From positions 6,818,840 to 6,882,839 of the forward strand of contig OZ026844.1 in NCBI GenBank assembly GCA_964023205.1: a DNA stretch of 64,000 nt. The letters are read 5' to 3'. This DNA comes from Lutraria lutraria (lineage: Eukaryota; Mollusca; Bivalvia; Venerida; Mactridae). Position numbers and translations under genes: made by a program. Shown here one piece after another: positions 43,601 to 58,945 of the stretch (position 1 is the stretch's first letter; every line of letters begins with the position of its first letter). The notes under the pieces are model-generated. The model was not told the origin of the DNA. It saw only the letters and a program-made list of their open reading frames with translations, and did no database searches.

Positions 43601-45382
43601 ATTATTGACCTTATATGATGTGCATTAACTCTTAATTTCAAATAATTATGACATGACCTAATTAATGAGTTTATTCAATGTGCATCCATTGTATATATAC
43701 TTTGTAATGAATAATGTCTGGTATATTTGTTTTCAAAATTTACAGCATATTGTTTTGTTGGAAAAAACACAGTATTATGAATATATCAGAATGAAATGAC
43801 TAATATACAAGGTGCAAATCCCATTTGATTTGTAAATATACAGTATTTGATTAATTACCCCAATTATTTAGGACAAAATATCCTGAATTTAGTCTTGTGG
43901 TATTTATAATCATTTTTCATTGAGGAATCTTGATTAAATGACCTAATTAATGATTTCATGCAACGGCATACATACTTTGCATTGAATTATTGATGGAATG
44001 TTTGTTTACAAGGTTTACAGCATATAGTTTTGTTCAAAAAACACATTATTGAAGAATCTTGATTAGATGACCTAATTAATGATTTCATGCAATGTGCATG
44101 AACTGTAAAAAATCTTTAAATGGAATTGTTTCTGCAATATTCATTTACATATTCCACAGTCATATTTTGATTATAGACCCTAATTATTGACCTTATATGA
44201 TGTGCATTAACTCTTAATTTCAAATAATTATGACATGACCTAATTAATGAGTTTATTCAATGTGCATCAATTGTATATATACTTTGTTTAGAATTATTTC
44301 CGGTATATTTGTTTTCAAAATTTACAGCATATTGTTCTGTTGGAAAAAACACAGTATTATGAATAAATCAGAATGAAATGACTAATATACAAGCTGCAAA
44401 TCCCATTTGATTTGTAAATATACAGTATTTGATTAATTACCCCAATTATTAAGGTCAAAATATCCTGAATTTAGTATTGTGGTATTTATAATCATTTTTC
44501 ATTGAGGAATCTTGATTAAATGACCTAATTAATGATTTCATGCAACGGCATACATACTTTGCATTGAATTATTGATGGAATGTTTGTTTACAAGGTTTAC
44601 AGAATATAGTTTTGTTAAAAAAACACATTATTGAGGTATCTTGATTAGATGACCTGATTAATGATTTCATGCAATGTGCATGAACTGTAAAAATTCTTTA
44701 AATGGGTTTGTTTCTGCAATATTCATTTACATATTTCACAGTCATATTTTGATTATAGACCCTAATTATTGACCTTATATGATGTGCATTAACTCTTAAT
44801 TTCAAATAATTATGACATGACCTAATTAATGAGTTTATTCAATGTGCATCAATTGTATATATACTTTGTATTGAATTATTTCCGGTATATTTGTTTTCAA
44901 AATTTACAGCATATTGTTTTGTTGGAAAATCACAGTATTATGAATATATCAGAATGAAATGATTATTATACATGCTGCCAATCCCATTTGATATGTAAAT
45001 ATACAGTATTTGATTAATTACCCTAATTATTTAGGTCAAAATATCCTGAATTTAGTCTTGTGGTATTTATAATCATTTTTCATTGGGAATCTTCATTAAA
45101 TTTCCTAATTAATAATTTCATGCAATGGCATACATACTTTGCATTGAATTATTGATGGGATGTTTGTTTACAAGGTTTACAGCATAAGTTTGTTCATAAA
45201 ACACATTATTGAGGAATCTTGATTAGTTGACCTAATTAATGATTTCATGCAATGTGCATGAATTGTAAAAATACTTTAAATGGAATTGTTTCTGCAATAT
45301 TCATTTACATATTCCACAGTCATATTTTGATTATAAACTCTAATTATTGACATTTACATATTCCACAATCATATTTTGATTA
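40638..45382 (+). repeat. 8-monomer higher-order unit B, copy 2 (4,745 bp)
   Basis: Same order as 35893-40637, at a constant offset of 4,745: 40638 (4), 41219 (5+49), 41848 (4), 42429 (5), 43010 (2), 43592 (6b), 44174 (2), 44756 (3+49). It shares the private markers TAGACATAATT, GAATCAATCAG and CATCCATTG with copy 1, so these two copies are the closest pair. Confidence 0.92.
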
Positions 45383-48300
45383 TAGGCCCTAATTATTGAC
45401 CTTATATGATGTGCATTAACTCTTAATTTCAAATAATTATGACATGACCTAATTAATGAGTTTATTCAATGTGCATCAATTGTATATATACTTTGTATTG
45501 AATTATTTCCGGTATATTTGTTTTCAAAATTTACAGCATATTGTTTTGTTGGAAAATCACAGTATTATGAATATATCAGAATGAAATGATTATTATACAT
45601 GCTGCCAATCCCATTTGATATGTAAATATACAGTATTTGATTAATTACCCTAATTATTTAGGTCAAAATATCCTGAATTTAGTCTTGTGGTATTTATAAT
45701 CATTTTTCATTGAGGAATCTTGATTAAATGACCTAATTAATGATTTCATGCAATGGCATACATACTTTGCATTGAATTATTGATGGGATGTTTGTTTACA
45801 AGGTTTACAGCATATAGTTTTGTCCAAAGAACACATTATTGAGGTATCTTGATTAGATGACCTAATTAATGATTGCATGCAATGTGCATGAACTGTAAAA
45901 ATTCTTTAAATGGATTTGTTTCTGCAATATTCATTTACATATTCCACAGTCATATTTTGATTATAGACACTAATTATTGACCTTATATGATGTGCATTAA
46001 CTCTTAATATCAAATAATTATGACATGACCTAATTAATGAGTTTATTCAATGTGCATCAATTGTATATATACTTTGTAATGAATTATTTCTGGTATATTT
46101 GTTTTCAAAATTTACAGCATATTGTTTTGTTGGAAAATCACAGTATTATGAATAAATCAGAATGAAATGATTATTATACATGCTGCCAATCCCATTCGAT
46201 TTGTAAATATACAGTATTTGATTAATTACACTAATTATTTAGGTCAAAATATCCTGAATTTAGTCTTGTGGTATTTATAATCATTTTTCATTGAGGAATC
46301 TTGATTAAATGACCTAATTAATGATTTCATGCAATGGCATACATACTTTGCATTGAATTATTGATTGGATGTTTGTTTACAAGGTTTACATCATATAGTT
46401 TTGTTAAAAAAACACATTATTGAGGTATATTGATTAGATGACCTAATTAATGATTTCATGCAATGTGCATGAATTGTAAAAATACTTTAAATGGAATTGT
46501 TTCTGCAATATTCATTTACATATTCCACAGTCATATTTTGATTATAAACTCTAATTATTGACATTTACATATTCCACAATCATATTTTGATTATAGGCCC
46601 TAATTATTGACCTTATATGATGTGCATTAACTCTTAATTTCAAATAATTATGACATGACCTAATTAATGAGTTTATTCAATGTGCATCAATTGTATATAT
46701 ACTTTGTATTGAATTATTTCCGGTATATTTGTTTTCAAAATTTACAGCATATTGTTTTGTTGGAAAATCACAGTATTATGAATATATCAGAATGAAATGA
46801 TTATTATACATGCTGCCAATCCCATTTGATATGTAAATATACAGTATTTGATTAATTACCCTAATTATTTAGGTCAAAATATCCTGAATTTAGTCTTGTG
46901 GTATTTATAATCATTTTTCATTGAGGAATCTTGATTAAATGACCTAATTAATGATTTCATGCAATGGCATACATACTTTGCATTGAATTATTGATGGGAT
47001 GTTTGTTTACAAGGTTTACAGCATATAGTTTTGTCCAAAGAACACATTATTGAGGTATCTTGATTAGATGACCTAATTAATGATTGCATGCAATGTGCAT
47101 GAACTGTAAAAATTCTTTAAATGGATTTGTTTCTGCAATATTCATTTACATATTCCACAGTCATATTTTGATTATAGACACTAATTATTGACCTTATATG
47201 ATGTGCATTAACTCTTAATATCAAATAATTATGACATGACCTAATTAATGAGTTTATTCAATGTGCATCAATTGTATATATACTTTGTAATGAATTATTT
47301 CTGGTATATTTGTTTTCAAAATTTACATCATATTGTTTTGTTGGAAAATCACAGTATTATGAATAAATCAGAATGAAATGATTATTATACATGCTGCCAA
47401 TCCCATTCGATTTGTAAATATACAGTATTTGATTAATTACACTAATTATTTAGGTCAAAATATCCTGAATTTAGTCTTGTGGTATTTATAATCATTTTTC
47501 ATTGAGGAATCTTGATTAAATGACCTAATTAATGATTTCATGCAATGGCATACATACTTTGCATTGAATTATTGATTGGATGTTTGTTTACAAGGTTTAC
47601 AGCATATAGTTTTGTTAAAAAAACACATTATTGAGGTATATTGATTAGATGACCTAATTAATGATTTCATGCAATGTGCATGAACTGTAAAAATTCTTTA
47701 AATGGGTTTGTTTCTGCAATATTCATTTACATATTCCACAGTCATATTTTGATTATAGACCCTAATTATTGACCTTATATGATGTGCATTAACTCTTAAT
47801 TTCAAATAATTATGACATGACCTAATTAATGAGTTTATTCAATGTGCATCAATTGTATATATACTTTGTTTAGAATTATTTCCGGTATATTTGTTTTCAA
47901 AATTTACAGCATATTGTTCTGTTGGAAAAAACACAGTATTATGAATAAATCAGAATGAAATGACTAATATACAAGCTGCAAATCCCATTTGATTTGTAAA
48001 TATACAGTATTTGATTAATTACCCCAATTATTAAGGTCAAAATATCCTGAATTTAGTATTGTGGTATTTATAATCATTTTTCATTGAGGAATCTTGATTA
48101 AATGACCTAATTAATGATTTCATGCAACGGCATACATACTTTGCATTGAATTATTGATGGAATGTTTGTTTACAAGGTTTACAGAATATGGTTTTGTTAA
48201 AAAAACACATTATTGAGGTATCTTGATTAGATGACCTGATTAATGATTTCATGCAATGTGCATGAACTGTAAAAATTCTTTAAATGGGTTTGTTTCTGCA

Positions 48301-49501
48301 ATATTCATTTACATATTTCACAGTCATATTTTGATTATAGACCCTAATTATTGACCTTATATGATGTGCATTAACTCTTAATTTCAAATAATTATGACAT
48401 GACCTAATTAATGAGTTTATTCAATGTGCATCAATTGTATATATACTTTGTAATGAATAATGTCTGGTATATTTGTTTTCAAAATTTACAGCATATTGTT
48501 TTGTTGGAAAAAACACAGTATTATGAATATATCAGAATGAAATGACTAATATACAAGGTGCAAATCCCATTTGATTTGTAAATATACAGTATTTGATTAA
48601 TTACCCCAATTATTTAGGACAAAATATCCTGAATTTAGTCTTGTGGTATTTATAATCATTTTTCATTGAGGAATCTTGATTAAATGACCTAATTAATGAT
48701 TTCATGCAATGGCATACATACTTTGCATTGAATTATTGATGGAATGTTTGTTTACAAGGTTTACAGCATATAGTTTTGTTCAAAAAACACATTATTGAAG
48801 AATCTTGATTAGATGACCTAATTAATGATTTCATGCAATGTGCATGAACTGTAAAAAATCTTTAAATGGAATTGTTTCTGCAATATTCATTTACATATTC
48901 CACAGTCATATTTTGATTATAGACCCTAATTATTGACCTTATATGATGTGCATTAACTCTTAATTTCAAATAATTATGACATGACCTAATTAATGAGTTT
49001 ATTCAATGTGCATCAATTGTATATATACTTTGTTTAGAATTATTTCCGGTATATTTGTTTTCAAAATTTACAGTATATTGTTCTGTTGGAAAAAACACAG
49101 TATTATGAATAAATCAGAATGAAATGACTAATATACAAGCTGCAAATCCCATTTGATTTGTAAATATACAGTATTTGATTAATTACCCCAATTATTAAGG
49201 TCAAAATATCCTGAATTTAGTATTGTGGTATTTATAATCATTTTTCATTGAGGAATCTTGATTAAATGACCTAATTAATGATTTCATGCAACGGCATACA
49301 TACTTTGCATTGAATTATTGATGGAATGTTTGTTTACAAGGTTTACAGGATATAGTTTTGTTAAAAAAACACATTATTGAGGTATCTTGATTAGATGACC
49401 TGATTAATGATTTCATGCAATGTGCATGAACTGTAAAAATTCTTTAAATGGGTTTGTTTCTGCAATATTCATTTACATATTTCACAGTCATATTTTGATT
49501 A
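45383..49501 (+). repeat. 8-monomer higher-order unit B, copy 3, lacking its last monomer
   Basis: Seven monomers in unit B order: 45383 (4), 45964 (5+49, 630 bp), 46594 (4), 47175 (5), 47756 (2), 48338 (6b), 48920 (2). The expected type 3 monomer is replaced by type 6a at 49502, where the regime breaks. It has TAGACACTAATT and GAATAAATCAG in place of the private markers of copies 1 and 2, so those markers arose or spread after this copy separated. Confidence 0.9.
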
Positions 49502-52500
49502 TAGACCCTAATTATTGACCTTATATGATGTGCATTAACTCTTAATTTCAAATAATTATGACATGACCTAATTAATGAGTTTATTCAATGTGCATCAATT
49601 GTATATATACTTTGTAATGAATAATGTCTGGTATATTTGTTTTCAAAATTTACAGCATATTGTTTTGTTGGAAAAAACACAGTATTATGAATATATCAGA
49701 ATGAAATGACTAATATACAAGGTGCAAATCCCATTTGATTTGTAAATATACAGTATTTGATTAATTACCCTAATTATTTAGGTCAAAATATCCTGAATTT
49801 AGTATTGTGGTATTTATAATCATTTTTCATTGAGGAATCTTGATTAAATGACCTAATTAATGATTTCATGCAATGGCATACATACTTTGCATTGAATTAT
49901 TGATGGGATGTTTGTTTACAAGGTTTACAGCATATAGTTTTGTCCAAAGAACACATTATTGAGGTATCTTGATTAGATGACCTAATTAATGATTGCATGC
50001 AATGTGCATGAACTGTAAAAATTCTTTAAATGGATTTGTTTCTGCAATATTCATTTACATATTCCACAGTCATATTTTGATTATAGACCCTAATTATTGA
50101 CCTTATATGATGTGCATTAACTCTTAATTTCAAATAATTATGACATGACCTAATTAATGAGTTTATTCAATGTGCATCAATTGTATATATACTTTGTTTA
50201 GAATTATTTCCGGTATATTTGTTTTCAAAATTTACAATATATTGTTCTGTTGGAAAAAACACAGTATTATGATTAAATCAGAATGAAATGACTAATATAC
50301 AAGCTGCAAATCCCATTTGATTTGTAAATATACAGTATTTGATTAATTACCCCAATTATTAAGGTCAAAATATCCTGAATTTAGTATTGTGGTATTTATA
50401 ATCATTTTTCATTGAGGAATCTTGATTAAATGACCTAATTAATGATTTCATGCAACGGCATACATACTTTGCATTGAATTATTGATGGGATGTTTGTTTA
50501 CAAGGTTTACAGCATATAGTTTTGTTCAAAAAAACACATTATTGAGGTATCTTGATTAGATGACCTAATTAATGATTTCATGCAATGTGCATGAACTGTA
50601 AAAATTCTTTAAATGGGTTTGTTTCTGCAATATTCATTTACATATTCCACAGTCATATTTTGATTATAAACTCTAATTATTGACATTTACATATTCCACA
50701 ATCATATTTTTATTATAGGCCCTAATTATTGACCTTATATGATGTGCATTAACTCTTAATTTCAAATAATTATGACATGACCTAATTAATGAGTTTATTC
50801 AATGTGCATCAATTGTATATATACTTTGTATTGAATTATTTCCGGTATATTTGTTTTCAAAATTTACAGCATATTGTTTATTGGAAAAACACAGTTTTAT
50901 GAATATATCAGAATGAAATGACTAATATACAAGGTGCAAATCCCATATGATTTGTAAATATACAGTATTTGATTAATTACCCTAATTATTTAGGTCAAAA
51001 TATCCTGAATTTAGTATTGTGGTATTTATAATCATTTTTCATTGAGGAATCTTGATTAAATGACCTAATTAATGATTTCATGCAACGGCATACATACTTT
51101 GCATTGAATTATTGATGGAATGTTTGTTTACAAGGTTTACAGAATATAGTTTTGTTAAAAAAACATATTATTGAGGTATCTTGATTAGATGACCTGATTA
51201 ATGATTTCATGCAATGTGCATGAATTGTAAAAATACTTTAAATGGAATTGTTTCTGCAATATTCATTTACATATTCCACAGTCATATTTTGATTATAAAC
51301 TCTAATTATTGACATTTACATATTCCACAATCATATTTTGATTATAGGCCCTAATTATTGACCTTATATGATGTGCATTAACTCTTAATTTCAAATAATT
51401 ATGACATGACCTAATTAATGAGTTTATTCAATGTGCATCAATTGTATATATACTTTGTATTGAATTATTTCCGGTATATTTGTTTTCAAAATTTACAGCA
51501 TATTGTTTTGTTGGAAAATCACAGTATTATGAATATATCAGAATGAAATGATTATTATACATGCTGCCAATCCCATTTGATATGTAAATATACAGTATTT
51601 GATTAATTACCCCAATTATTAAGGTCAAAATATCCTGAATTTAGTATTGTGGTATTTATAATCATTTTTCATTGAGGAATCTTGATTAAATGACCTAATT
51701 AACGATTTCATGCAACGGCATACATACTTTGCATTGAATTATTGATGGAATGTTTGTTTACAAGGTTTACAGAATATAGTTTTGTTAAAAAAACACATTA
51801 TTGAGGTATCTTGATTAGATGACCTGATTAATGATTTCATGCAATGTGCATGAACTGTAAAAATTCTTTAAATGGGTTTGTTTCTGCAATATTCATTTAC
51901 ATATTTCACAGTCATATTTTGATTATAGACCCTAATTATTGACCTTATATGATGTGCATTAACTCTTAATTTCAAATAATTATGACATGACCTAATTAAT
52001 GAGTTTATTCAATGTGCATCAATTGTATATATACTTTGTATTGAATTATTTCCGGTATATTTGTTTTCAAAATTTACAGCATATTGTTTTGTTGGAAAAT
52101 CACAGTATTATGAATATATCAGAATGAAATGATTATTATACATGCTGCCAATCCCATTTGATATGTAAATATACAGTATTTGATTAATTACCCCAATTAT
52201 TAAGGTCAAAATATCCTGAATTTAGTATTGTGGTATTTATAATCATTTTTCATTGAGGAATCTTGATTAAATGACCTAATTAATGATTTCATGCAACGGC
52301 ATACATACTTTGCATTGAATTATTGATGGAATGTTTGTTTACAAGGTTTACAGAATATAGTTTTGTTAAAAAAACACATTATTGAGGTATCTTGATTAGA
52401 TGACCTGATTAATGATTTCATGCAATGTGCATGAACTGTAAAAATTCTTTAAATGGGTTTGTTTCTGCAATATTCATTTACATATTTCACAGTCATATTT

Positions 52501-55500
52501 TGATTATAGACCCTAATTATTGACCTTATATGATGTGCATTAACTCTTAATTTCAAATAATTATGACATGACCTAATTAATGAGTTTATTCAATGTGCAT
52601 CAATTGTATATATACTTTGTAATGAATAATGTCTGGTATATTTGTTTTCAAAATTTACAGCATATTGTTTTGTTGGAAAAAACACAGTATTATGAATATA
52701 TCAGAATGAAATGACTAATATACAAGGTGCAAATCCCATTTGATTTGTAAATATACAGTATTTGATTAATTACCCCAATTATTTAGGACAAAATATCCTG
52801 AATTTAGTCTTGTGGTATTTATAATCATTTTTCATTGAGGAATCTTGATTAAATGACCTAATTAATGATTTCATGCAACGGCATACATACTTTGCATTGA
52901 ATTATTGATGGAATGTTTGTTTACAAGGTTTACAGCATATAGTTTTGTTCAAAAAACAAATTATTGAAGAATCTTGATTAGATGACCTAATTAATGATTT
53001 CATGCAATGTGCATGAACTGTAAAAAATCTTTAAATGGAATTGTTTCTGCAATATTCATTTACATATTCCACAGTCATAGTTTGATTATAGACCCTAATT
53101 ATTGACCTTATATGATGTGCATTAACTCTTAATTTCAAATAATTATGACATGACCTAATTAATGAGTTTATTCAATGTGCATCAATTGTATATATACTTT
53201 GTTTAGAATTATTTCCGGTATATTTGTTTTCAAAATTTACAGCATATTGTTCTGTTGGAAAAAACACAGTATTATGAATAAATCAGAATGAAATGACTAA
53301 TATACAAGCTGCAAATCCCATTTGATTTGTAAATATACAGTATTTGATTAATTACCCCAATTATTAAGGTCAAAATATCCTGAATTTAGTATTGTGGTAT
53401 TTATAATCATTTTTCATTGAGGAATCTTGATTAAATGACCTAATTAATGATTTCATGCAACGGCATACATACTTTGCATTGAATTATTGATGGAATGTTT
53501 GTTTACAAGGTTTACAGAATATAGTTTTGTTAAAAAAACACATTATTGAGGTATCTTGATTAGATGACCTGATTAATGATTTCATGCAATGTGCATGAAC
53601 TGTAAAAATTCTTTAAATGGGTTTGTTTCTGCAATATTCATTTACATATTTCAGTCATATTTTGATTATAGACCCTAATTATTGACCTTATATGATGTGC
53701 ATTAACTCTTAATTTCAAATAATTATGACATGACCTAATTAATGAGTTTATTCAATGTGCATCAATTGTATATATACTTTGTATTGAATTATTTCCGGTA
53801 TATTTGTTTTCAAAATTTACAGCATATTGTTTTGTTGGAAAATCACAGTATTATGAATATATCAGAATGAAATGATTATTATACATGCTGCCAATCCCAT
53901 TTGATATGTAAATATACAGTATTTGATTAATTACCCCAATTATTAAGGTCAAAATATCCTGAATTTAGTATTGTGGTATTTATAATCATTTTTCATTGAG
54001 GAATCTTGATTAAATGACCTAATTAATGATTTCATGCAACGGCATACATACTTTGCATTGAATTATTGATGGAATGTTTGTTTACAAGGTTTACAGCATA
54101 TAGTTTTGTTCAAAAAACACATTATTGAAGAATCTTGATTAGATGACCTAATTAATGATTTCATGCAATGTGCATGAACTGTAAAAAATCTTTAAATGGA
54201 ATTGTTTCTGCAATATTCATTTACATATTCCACAGTCATATTTTGATTATAGACCCTAATTATTGACCTTATATGATGTGCATTAACTCTTAATTTCAAA
54301 TAATTATGACATGACCTAATTAATGAGTTTATTCAATGTGCATCAATTGTATATATACTTTGTTTAGAATTATTTCCGGTATATTTGTTTTCAAAATTTA
54401 CAGCATATTGTTCTGTTGGAAAAAACACAGTATTATGAATAAATCAGAATGAAATGACTAATATACAAGCTGCAAATCCCATTTGATTTGTAAATATACA
54501 GTATTTGATTAATTACCCCAATTATTAAGGTCAAAATATCCTGAATTTAGTATTGTGGTATTTATAATCATTTTTCATTGAGGAATCTTGATTAAATGAC
54601 CTAATTAATGATTTCATGCAACGGCATACATACTTTGCATTGAATTATTGATGGAATGTTTGTTTACAAGGTTTACAGAATATAGTTTTGTTAAAAAAAC
54701 ACATTATTGAGGTATCTTGATTAGATGACCTGATTAATGATTTCATGCAATGTGCATGAACTGTAAAAATTCTTTAAATGGGTTTGTTTCTGCAATATTC
54801 ATTTACATATTTCACAGTCATATTTTGATTATAGACCCTAATTATTGACCTTATATGATGTGCATTAACTCTTAATTTCAAATAATTATGACATGACCTA
54901 ATTAATGAGTTTATTCAATGTGCATCAATTGTATATATACTTTGTATTGAATTATTTCCGGTATATTTGTTTTCAAAATTTACAGCATATTGTTTTGTTG
55001 GAAAATCACAGTATTATGAATATATCAGAATGAAATGATTATTATACATGCTGCCAATCCCATTTGATATGTAAATATACAGTATTTGATTAATTACCCC
55101 AATTATTAAGGTCAAAATATCCTGAATTTATTCTTGTGGTATTTATAATCATTTTTCATTGAGGAATCTTGATTAAATGACCTAATTAATGATTTCATGC
55201 AACGGCATACATACTTTGCATTGAATTATTGATGGAATGTTTGTTTACAAGGTTTACAGAATATAGTTTTGTTAAAAAAACACATTATTGAGGTATCTTG
55301 ATTAGATGACCTGATTAATGATTTCATGCAATGTGCATGAACTGTAAAAATTCTTTAAATGGGTTTGTTTCTGCAATATTCATTTACATATTTCACAGTC
55401 ATATTTTGATTATAGACCCTAATTATTGACCTTATATGATGTGCATTAACTCTTAATTTCAAATAATTATGACATGACCTAATTAATGAGTTTATTCAAT

Positions 55501-57783
55501 GTGCATCAATTGTATATATACTTTGTAATGAATAATGTCTGGTATATTTGTTTTCAAAATTTACAGTATATTGTTTTGTTGGAAAAAACACAGTATTATG
55601 AATATATCAGAATGAAATGACTAATATACAAGGTGCAAATCCCATTTGATTTGTAAATATACAGTATTTGATTAATTACCCCAATTATTTAGGACAAAAT
55701 ATCCTGAATTTAGTCTTGTGGTATTTATAATCATTTTTCATTGAGGAATCTTGATTAAATGACCTAATTAATGATTTCATGCAACGGCATACATACTTTG
55801 CATTGAATTATTGATGGAATGTTTGTTTACAAGGTTTACAGCATATAGTTTTGTTCAAAAAACACATTATTGAAGAATCTTGATTAGATGACCTAATTAA
55901 TGATTTCATGCAATGTGCATGAACTGTAAAAATTCTTTAAATGGGTTTGTTTCTGCAATATTCATTTACCTATTCCACAGTCATATTTTGATTATAGACC
56001 CTAATTATTGACCTTATATGATGTGCATTAACACTTAATTTCAAATAATTATGACATGACCTAATTAATGAGTTTATTCAATGTGCATCAATTGTATATA
56101 TACTTTGTTTAGAATTATTTCCGGTATATTTGTTTTCAAAATTTACAGCATATTGTTCTGTTGGAAAAAACACAGTATTATGAATAAATCAGAATGAAAT
56201 GACTAATATACAAGCTGCAAATCCCATTTGATTTGTAAATATACAGTATTTGATTAATTACCCCAATTATTAAGGTCAAAATATCCTGAATTTAGTATTG
56301 TGGTATTTATAATCATTTTTCATTGAGGAATCTTGATTAAATGACCTAATTAATGATTTCATGCAACGGCATACATACTTTGCATTGAATTATTGATGGA
56401 ATGTTTGTTTACAAGGTTTACAGAATATAGTTTTGTTAAAAAAACACATTATTGAGGTATCTTGATTAGATGACCTGATTAATGATTTCATGCAATGTGC
56501 ATGAACTGTAAAAATTCTTTAAATGGGTTTGTTTCTGCAATATTCATTTACATATTTCACAGTCATATTTTGATTATAGACCCTAATTATTGACCTTATA
56601 TGATGTGCATTAACTCTTAATTTCAAATAATTATGAAATGACCTAATTAATGAGTTTATTCAATGTGCATCAATTGTATACATACTTTGTATTGAATTAT
56701 TTCCGGTATATTTGTTTTCAAAATTTACAGCATATTGTTTTGTTGGAAAATCACAGTATTATGAATATATCAGAATGAAATGATTGTTATACATGCTGCC
56801 AATCCCATTTGATATGTAAATATACAGTATTTGATTAATTACCCTAATTATTTAGGTCAAAATATCCTGAATTTAGTCTTGTGGTATTTATAATCATTTT
56901 TCATTGGGAATCTTCATTAAATTTCCTAATTAATAATTTCATGCAATGGCATACATACTTTGCATTGAATTATTGATGGGATGTTTGTTTACAAGGTTTA
57001 CAGCATAAGTTTGTTCATAAAACACATTATTGAGGAATCTTGATTAGTTGACCTAATTAATGATTTCATGCAATGTGCATGAATTGTAAAAATACTTTAA
57101 ATGGAATTGTTTCTGCAATATTCATTTACATATTCCACAGTCATATTTTGATTATAAACTCTAATTATTGACATTTACATATTCCACAATCATATTTTGA
57201 TTATAGGCCCTAATTATTGACCTTATATGATGTGCATTAACTCTAAATTTCAAATAATTATGACATGACCTAATTAATGAGTTTATTCAATGTGCATCAA
57301 TTGTATATATACTTTGTATTGAATTATTTCCGGTATATTTGTTTTCAAAATTTACAGCATATTGTTTATTGGAAAAACACAGTTTTATGAATATATCAGA
57401 ATGAAATGACTAATATACAAGGTGCAAATCCCATATGATTTGTAAATATACAGTATTTGATTAATTACCCTAATTATTTAGGTCAAAATATCCTGAATTT
57501 AGTCTTGTGGTATTTATAATCATTTTTCATTGAGGAATCTTGATTAAATGACCTAATTAATGATTTCATGCAATGGCATACATACTTTGCATTGAATTAT
57601 TGATGGGATGTTTGTTTACAAGGTTTACAGCATATAGTTTTGTCCAAAGAACACATTATTGAGGTATCTTGATTAGATGACCTAATTAATGATTGCATGC
57701 AATGTGCATGAACTGTAAAAATTCTTTAAATGGATTTGTTTCTGCAATATTCATTTACATATTCCACAGTCATATTTTGATTA

Positions 57784-58945
57784 TAGACACTAATTATTGA
57801 CCTTATATGATGTGCATTAACTCTTAATATCAAATAATTATGACATGACCTAATTAATGAGTTTATTCAATGTGCATCAATTGTATATATATTTTGTAAT
57901 GAATTATTTCTGGTATATTTGTTTTCAAAATTTACAGCATATTGTTTTGTTGGAAAATCACAGTATTATGAATAAATCAGAATGAAATGATTATTATACA
58001 TGCTGCCAATCCCATTCGATTTGTAAATATACAGTATTTGATTAATTACACTAATTATTTAGGTCAAAATATCCTGAATTTAGTCTTGTGGTATTTATAA
58101 TCATTTTTCATGGAGGAATCTTGATTAAATGACCTAATTAATGATTTCATGCAATGGCATACATACTTTGCATTGAATTATTGATTGGATGTTTGTTTAC
58201 AAGGTTTACAGCATATAGTTTTGTTAAAAAACCACATTATTGAGGTATATTGATTAGATGACCTAATTAATGATTTCATGCAATGTGCATGAACTGTAAA
58301 AATTCTTTAAATGGGTTTGTTTCTGCAATATTCATTTACATATTCCACAGTCATATTTTGATTATAGACCCTAATTATTGACCTTATATGATGTGCATTA
58401 ACTCTTAATTTCAAATAATTATGACATGACCTAATTAATGAGTTTATTCAATGTGCATCAATTGTATATATACTTTGTAATGAATTATTTCTGGTATATT
58501 TGTTTTCAAAATTTACAGCATATTGTTTTGTTGGAAAATCACAGTATTATGAATAAATCAGAATGAAATGATTATTATACATGCTGCCAATCCCATTCGA
58601 TTTGTAAATATACAGTATTTGATTAATTACACTAATTATTTAGGTCAAAATATCCTGAATTTAGTCTTGTGGTATTTATAATCATTTTTCATGGAGGAAT
58701 CTTGATTAAATGACCTAATTAATGATTTCATGCAATGGCATACATACTTTGCATTGAATTATTGATTGGATGTTTGTTTACAAGGTTTACAGCATATAGT
58801 TTTGTTAAAAAACCACATTATTGAGGTATATTGATTAGATGACCTAATTAATGATTTCATGCAATGTGCATGAACTGTAAAAATTCTTTAAATGGGTTTG
58901 TTTCTGCAATATTCATTTACATATTCCACAGTCATATTTTGATTA
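57784..58945 (+). repeat. Recent tandem duplication of a single type 5 monomer
   Basis: 57784-58364 and 58365-58945 are both type 5, the only place where two type 5 monomers are adjacent. Both carry CATGGAGGAATC and AAAAAACCACATT, which other type 5 copies lack. The first starts TAGACAC with AATATCAAAT and TATATATTTTG; the second starts TAGACCC with AATTTCAAAT and TATATACTTTG. The AAAAAACCACATT variant occurs once more near 60551. Confidence 0.85.
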
